Translations under genes and position numbers: made by a program
Part shown: in pieces, positions 59,302 through 64,000 of the stretch
How the letters are laid out: each line of letters opens with the position of its first letter
Numbering within the stretch: the first letter of the stretch is position 1
DNA from: Aegilops tauschii subsp. strangulata
Taxonomy: Eukaryota; Streptophyta; Magnoliopsida; Poales; Poaceae
Assembly (NCBI RefSeq): GCF_002575655.3
Contig: NC_053035.3
Location: 87,941,322 to 88,005,321 of the forward strand
Direction of reading: 5' to 3'
Length of the DNA: 64,000 bases
Notes under the pieces: generated by a model
The model's input: only the letters and a program-made list of their open reading frames with translations
What the model was told of the DNA's origin: nothing
Database searches by the model: none

Positions 59302-59307
59302 AATAAA
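59302..59307 (+). promoter_or_regulatory. Poly(A) signal of the peroxidase gene
   Basis: AATAAA, 176 bp after the stop codon, in a 3' UTR with TGCATGCATGC just before it. Confidence 0.7.
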
Positions 59308-60144
59308 AGTGCAAAAAGTCATTTCAATGTTTTCGCTCAAACTGTGGGGAAGTGTTTGATTCTCACCACACGAATATGATGTGAAGCTCGGCAACCAAGT
59401 CGAGCCGTGTGGTTTGTTTGCTCTCCTTTTTCTGACTTAGCTCCCAATTTCCTTTTGAGAAGAACAACAAGAGCTCTGCCGTTTCATTATAGAAAGGGGG
59501 GATTTTTTTTTTACAGCCCACTAATCAGAAAAGCGAAAACAACAGACCACACCGGTGCCTAGAGAAGCCTCTATCGCTCAGCCACATCTCATCCTATACA
59601 TCCATTCTAGCAGTACCACTCATAGCATCATTCATCAGAGTGATATCATCTCTAATTAGCCCCCAATGTTACAATGGGTGCGTAAGCTTGGTTTCTGGCC
59701 TAGGTCCTTCTTTCGTTTAACCTTTTTCCATGCTTCTCCCTTTCCTTCTTTTCCCGTTCTTTAGGCTGCTTATGGCCTTTGCACCATGGTGCGTGATATA
59801 AAAGCTTCATGTAATTGACCTTTGGTCTTCGGGCTACAGTCCGTTTTGAAATATATAAGAGCATGATGTACCTTTCATTTCAAATAAAAAAATAGCCCCC
59901 AATTTCACTACATCAATGAAACTTTTTTTTGACATGATTAAATCAAGGAATCTGATAACACAATGTTGCGACTCAAACGGGATCAGGTATATATTTATTG
60001 TTTAGTCTCCTTGCCTTGTCTCATTTACGAGCTCAGCAATCACATCATCATTTCAAGCAGAGTTTGTGTTAAACATCATCAACCATGCTTCCACGAAGTG
60101 TAGATTTTTCACACACACAAAAAGAAACTATGAAAAAAAAAATA
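59308..60144. other. Intergenic DNA, probably LINE tails, no gene
   Basis: TTTCATTATAGAAAGGGGGG followed by a T-run (59504-59513) looks like a reversed LINE 3' end. The stretch 59700-59897, ending in AAATAAAAAAATAG, looks like a plus-strand LINE tail. Neither has coding sequence. An A10 run at 60133-60142 lies just before the truncated LINE. Confidence 0.45.
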
Positions 60145-61662
60145 CTGATCCATGCGTCCTTGTACGCCGATGATGCTGCCATCTTCGTTGCACCCATTAA
60201 AAGTGATATTCAATTCTTGGCGTCGACATTGGCCTCTTTTGGGGAGGTCACTGGCTTGGTCACCAATTGTGCAAAGAGTCTCGTTGCGCCTATCCGTTGC
60301 GAGGGCATCGACCTTCAGGATGTTCTACATGACTTTCCAGCAGTTCGCTCCGGCTTCCCAGTGCGATATTTGGGGCTGCCCCTCTCAGTTAGAAGACTCA
60401 AAAGGATACATTTCCAATATTTAGAGGACAAGGTCGCCGGCAAGCTCCCGCCATGGGCGGCCAAGCACGTGGCCACCCCTGGTCTTATTGTCCTCGTCAA
60501 GGTGGTGCTCACAGCCATTGCAACCTACCATCTGACGCCCCTTGATTTACCGGTGGAGGTGAGGAAGAAGATTGATAGTTTGAGACGCGCATATCTGTGG
60601 GCATGTTGTGACAAGGTCACGGGAGGAAAATGCAAAGTTAATTGGGAACTTGTGTGTAAGCCAAGGATTTATGGTGGGCTAGGAGTGCTCAACCTCGAGA
60701 AATTTGCAACCGCCTTGCGTCTTCGTTGGCTTTGGTATGAATGGGCAGATCCCCCTAAACTTTGGCTAGGCACTGGAACACCATGTACTGACAAGGACAG
60801 AGACATTTTTGCGGCTGCCACCATGGTTCACATCGGAGACGGTTGCAGCGCGAGCTTCTGGAACTCCTCTTGGCTGGATGGGATCAGGCCGAAAGACATT
60901 GCACCCGCTCTCTACGACATCTTTAAGAAAAAGACGTGCACAGTCCAAAAGGCACTCCTGAACAATTTCTGGGTCAGCCAAATAAACACCCAGCACGGCC
61001 TATCCTTGGGGCACATCCAGGAGTTCACCCTCCTTTGGGAAAGGGTGTCTACGATCAACCTTGTTGCGGGTGTCCGTGATACTATCCTATGGAAGCTCAC
61101 TACAAGTGGCGAGTATTTCGCTTCTTCGGCCTACATGGCGCAGTTCAAGGGCCATCTCAGGAGCAACATGAACATGTCCGTTTGGAAAGCTTGGGCTCCT
61201 CCCAAGTGCAAGTTTTTTGCTTGGCTCGTCATCCAGAATCGTGTTTGGACAGCGGACAGGCTGCAGCGTCGGGGCTGGCCCAATTGTGGGCTTTGCCCTT
61301 TATGCAAGCAAGTTACTGAATCTGCACCACATCTCCTATTCCAATGCAGATTTTCCCAACGCGTTTGGGCTAATGTGGCTTCATGGATCGGCATAAACAA
61401 TGCTATCATTGTGGGCTGGCGTTACGAAATTTCTGTAAAGGAATGGTGGTTCAAGACTATCCTAGATAGGGGGCCCCCGAGGAAGGCTCTGGCCTCCATG
61501 CTCATGCTTGTTTCCTGGGAACTCTGGAATGAGCGCAATGCAAGAGTTTTTAGGAATGGCGCTACCACGGTGACCATGGTCACTGCTAGGATAAAGGAGG
61601 AGGCTCGTATTTGGGCGCATGCAGGCGCTAGACACCTCTGTAATGTAATGCCGCGAGAGTAG
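60145..61662 (+). pseudogene. LINE ORF2, C-terminal part: RT from YADD, thumb and zf-RVT
   Basis: About 505 residues of the C-terminal part of a plant L1-type ORF2 are open without a stop. From the N terminus they show LYADDAAIF with the catalytic Asp pair, then VRYLGLPLSVRRL, GGLGVLNLEK and LRLRWLWYEW. The zinc-binding region zf-RVT follows (WKAWAPPKCKFFAW, then CPLCKQ..ESAPHLLFQC near 61298-61342), then ELWNERNARVF. The endonuclease and the N-terminal half of RT are missing because of 5' truncation. The upstream start at 60085 lies in unrelated DNA, so this frame is not a real gene. The lack of stops over 1.5 kb indicates a fairly recent insertion. Confidence 0.88.
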
Positions 61663-61764
61663 ACTCCATTCTCCCGCCTTGCGGGTTCCTGTTAAAACTT
61701 CTCTCTTAATCAATGAAAATGACAAATCTTTTGCCTTGTTTCAAAAAAGAAAAGAAAAAAAACA
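60145..61764 (+). mobile_element. 5'-truncated LINE with poly(A) tail
   Basis: It begins inside the reverse transcriptase, directly before the YADD motif. It ends in a 3' UTR (CTCCCGCCTTGCGGGTTCC) and an A-rich tail at 61744-61764. Truncation at the 5' end is usual for LINE insertion. No clear TSD is seen. Confidence 0.85.
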
Positions 61765-62202
61765 CTGAGTCGTGAGACAGAGCAGGGGGATATCAGTTGT
61801 ACCTCGCGACTAAAAGGAATTCCTTTCGTTCAGACTGTCAGACCTTTGTTGAACCTATTTGCTTATTTATATAAGTTGGCTGTATGCATCTTTTTTATGC
61901 AGAGGCTGGGAAGTCCCCCCTTTTTGAAAAGAAAAAGAAAAAAATAGATATTCAGAATATATGGAGAACTGGCACGAGTTGTTCTTGAATAAACTAAAAC
62001 TACTCCTTCACAGGGTAAACCCCCGCAGTCCCACAAGTCCACACCCAAATCAAGGACAAAGGAAGTGAGTCAGAGGAGCATCAAATTAAAGGCGTGTTTG
62101 AGTATTGCTAGCACGAGTTTTCCATCTACGTATCTGCCTGTAGGCTGGGCTGCCCTGCTGGCTAGGCTAGAGCAAGGCCAGTGTGTTAGTGCTACAAAAC
62201 TT
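61765..62202. other. Intergenic, with a plus-strand LINE/SINE tail
   Basis: GGCTGTATGCATCTTTTTTATGCAGAGGCTGGG and an A-rich run (about 61876-61950) repeat the tail type seen at 55790. The stretch 62090-62200 has no reading frame that I can name. Confidence 0.45.
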
Positions 62203-62900
62203 GTTTTTAGAAGGAGGATCACATCCGGCCTCTGCATCCGCAAGATACATACGGACATATTATTAAAAGATGCCAAAGAAATATAAAGTCTAGAACAAGT
62301 TCAGCTCGCAAACGGAGCAAAATAAAACAAAAAAATCTGAAATCATAAAGCCACAACCAGCATAGAAACAGAATACGATGACTAAACATCTACCCTATTA
62401 ATGGGTCGCCATCCAAATCGGTTGAAGATACCCCGTGCGACCATCTCCCAACGGTTGCATCAGTAACCATAGGCTCCCTGGAATCCATAGGAGTGAGTAA
62501 GGACCACGTACGGACCACGCTGTAGCTCTGAAGATGACCTGCAACAAATTTAAATATTTTGTCTGCTAAAGATCATATCATTTATATAGTTTCATATAGC
62601 CCACAATAAAGCACATGCTCTTATCCGAATTTGTGCCGCAATAGCTGAGTATACTCCAGTTAACCACGTCCCAAATAACGTTTCAATGCTATCTGGAGAA
62701 GAAATATTGAAAGCTATATGAATCATGCGCCCCAAGCAACTTCGTGCGCAAATAGAGGTCATTTTTTCTTGTTTGGTGAGGGATAGGTGCTAAAAAAACT
62801 AGAGATGTGATCCGATCTCTCAGCAAACTAGGTCATTACCTCTGGTTCTGATAGAATCCTGAAGTTAGGGTGGCCATCCTTATCTCGTCTGAATAACTAC
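62203..62900 (-). mobile_element. LINE 3' fragment on the minus strand
   Basis: TTTTTAGAAGGAGGATCACATCCGGCCTCTGCATCC is the reversed LINE tail. The part near 62400-62540 is a diverged match to 56900-57040. The upstream end is not clear and no coding frame remains. Confidence 0.5.
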
Positions 62901-63232
62901 CTCGGTATGGCTTGCCGCGGGACTAGAGGGACACTAGGCCATTTGTAGGTTGATACAGTCCGTCCGCACTTGTAAGGTATACATCTCTGATACTTCATCA
63001 ATGTTCACTAATAGAAATATCGCCTTGCTAAGTGGAGTGTCTTGTGCCACCCCAAAAGTCAGGGTGATTTGAGTCTTTAGGATCTTCGGCTGGTGAACAT
63101 CAAGGAATTCTTTTTCCTAGTATTTGGCTCTTTCTTAGTCGGGGACGATTCCCATGAATCATGATAGCCTCTGAGAGGATAACTGGTTGGAGTTCACTCC
63201 TCTCTGAGTGCAATACCTAGGACTACAAAGAA
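62901..63232. other. Stretch without a recognisable gene
   Basis: No long frame is present. It may be decayed LINE ORF2 leading into the fragment at 63233. Confidence 0.35.
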
Positions 63233-63454
63233 TTGTTAGACATAAATATGCAATGTTCGCCTTGGTCCTGGGCGAAGATGAACCTGACACGTAGGGACTT
63301 ACTAGGTCCTATTCTGGAAGTATGGAATGAACTGCTCATAAGTTTGAAGCATATCCAATTGTCAAATGAGTCAAATGTATTTAGATGGAATTCGCAACAG
63401 GCTACTTTTTTTCTGTACATTCTTTATACACGACACTTGCCTATAGTGATGTCC
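63233..63454 (+). pseudogene. LINE ORF2 fragment, plus strand
   Basis: The translation contains RRDLLGPILEVWNELL, then LKHIQLSNESNVFRWN. This resembles the block between RT and zf-RVT of plant LINE ORF2, where a WN.L..L pattern is followed by D.F.W. The fragment is interrupted at the T-run 63455-63461, the tail of the next LINE on the other strand. Confidence 0.55.
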
Positions 63455-64000
63455 TTTTTTTCAAGGATACGTCAAGCAGACGTATCGAGATCATAGATAG
63501 AAGATGCCAAGATGGCGGATTTTTACAACGTTACAACACAACCCACGGATGCACGAGCCCGAGACTGCATGCTAACTACTCGCTACCACTCAACCGGTCT
63601 AACCTAGTTGGGAGTGATCTTGCCTCCCTCAGCAGGGCCGCAGCCCTCCAGTTCTGTCCCTCCGCCTCAATCTGCCGGAGGATCGTGCTGACAGATGGGG
63701 AAGCTCCGTTGAACACGATGTCGTTCCTATGTTTCCACAGTGTCCAAGCCACTAAAGTGATCACTGTCCATGTTTCCTTCCTCTTGGTCTTCTCGATGTT
63801 AAGGGAAGTCCACCATCGAACGAGCTCAGCCTCCGGCTCCGGAGTCCAGTGAGGCTTTCCCCAGTTGCCCATAATGACGGACCATATTTGTCGAGCGAGA
63901 ACACATCCAAGGAGCAGGTGGTCGATCGTTTTTGGCTCCTGATCGCAGAACGGGCATGCCGCCGGATGTGGCAATAAACGTCGCTGCAATCTGTCCGCCG
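63455..64000 (-). mobile_element. LINE 3' end on the minus strand, extends past the right edge
   Basis: On the minus strand it runs from the window edge through the ORF2 end to a 3' UTR and an A7 tail (T-run 63455-63461). A stem-loop GATACGTC-AAGCA-GACGTATC (63466-63486) lies just before the tail. Confidence 0.75.
63576..64000 (-). pseudogene. LINE ORF2 C terminus with zf-RVT (partial)
   Basis: Reading leftward from the window edge, the frame encodes ADRLQRRLLPHPAACPFCDQE, with Cys-Pro-Phe-Cys, then His and Cys in DHLLLGC, the zf-RVT zinc site. VAWTLWKHRNDIVFNG follows, and the frame ends at a stop at 63576-63578. It is open over its 140 visible codons. The ATG at 63989 is internal and not the true start. 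Endonuclease and RT would lie outside the window, if they are present. Confidence 0.82.

Overview
The window looks like plant nuclear DNA from a Triticeae grass (wheat, Aegilops or a close relative). The grounds are nested LTR retrotransposons of types I recognise from Triticeae genomes: an Angela/WIS/BARE-type Ty1/Copia element, and several Ty3/Gypsy families whose LTRs start TGATACGTCTCC. A CACTA end with GTCCCGGTT palindromes, Stowaway MITEs and LINE remains fit the same picture. Species and family names come from memory, not from a search. About 85% of the window is transposon. The only gene that looks intact is one class III peroxidase. Layout: bases 1-54022 are one nest resolved by five target-site duplications (TSDs). 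An old CACTA element, whose left end lies outside the window, carries a decayed Ulp1-type protease gene and ends at 54022. Gypsy element G1 (7-49778, TSD GGGTC) sits in a GTCGAGGGTC minisatellite of that CACTA. Inside G1 are Gypsy G2 (2371-9298, TSD GGAGG) and a Copia tandem dimer (12399-46876, TSD AACTT) with three LTRs and two internal regions. Each internal region was later hit by a Gypsy element of one common family: Y (15510-24960, TSD TGTGC) and Z (30480-39971, TSD GCATC). None of the four Gypsy elements encodes a visible reverse transcriptase or integrase. G1, Y and Z keep gag plus an aspartic protease, Y and Z add a second ORF, and G2 has only an unrelated small ORF. All four have a binding site for the 3' end of tRNA-Asp and the same short palindrome at the LTR start, so they are probably moved by shared helper proteins in trans. 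Right of the CACTA (54023-64000) is lower-copy DNA with small transposons: a GC-rich non-autonomous LINE derivative, several LINE tails and fragments, and Stowaway MITEs, one of which carries another MITE. The peroxidase gene (57931-59126, three exons, 340 residues, secretory signal peptide) has a TATA box, a poly(A) signal and three MITEs within 1.8 kb upstream. A 5'-truncated LINE with a long open 3' reverse-transcriptase region lies downstream, and another LINE runs off the right edge on the minus strand. The transposon genes do not work as a pathway here. Their interest lies in the insertion order, the recombination-made dimer, the pattern of shared lesions, and two 308-bp perfectly centred palindromes in the CACTA.
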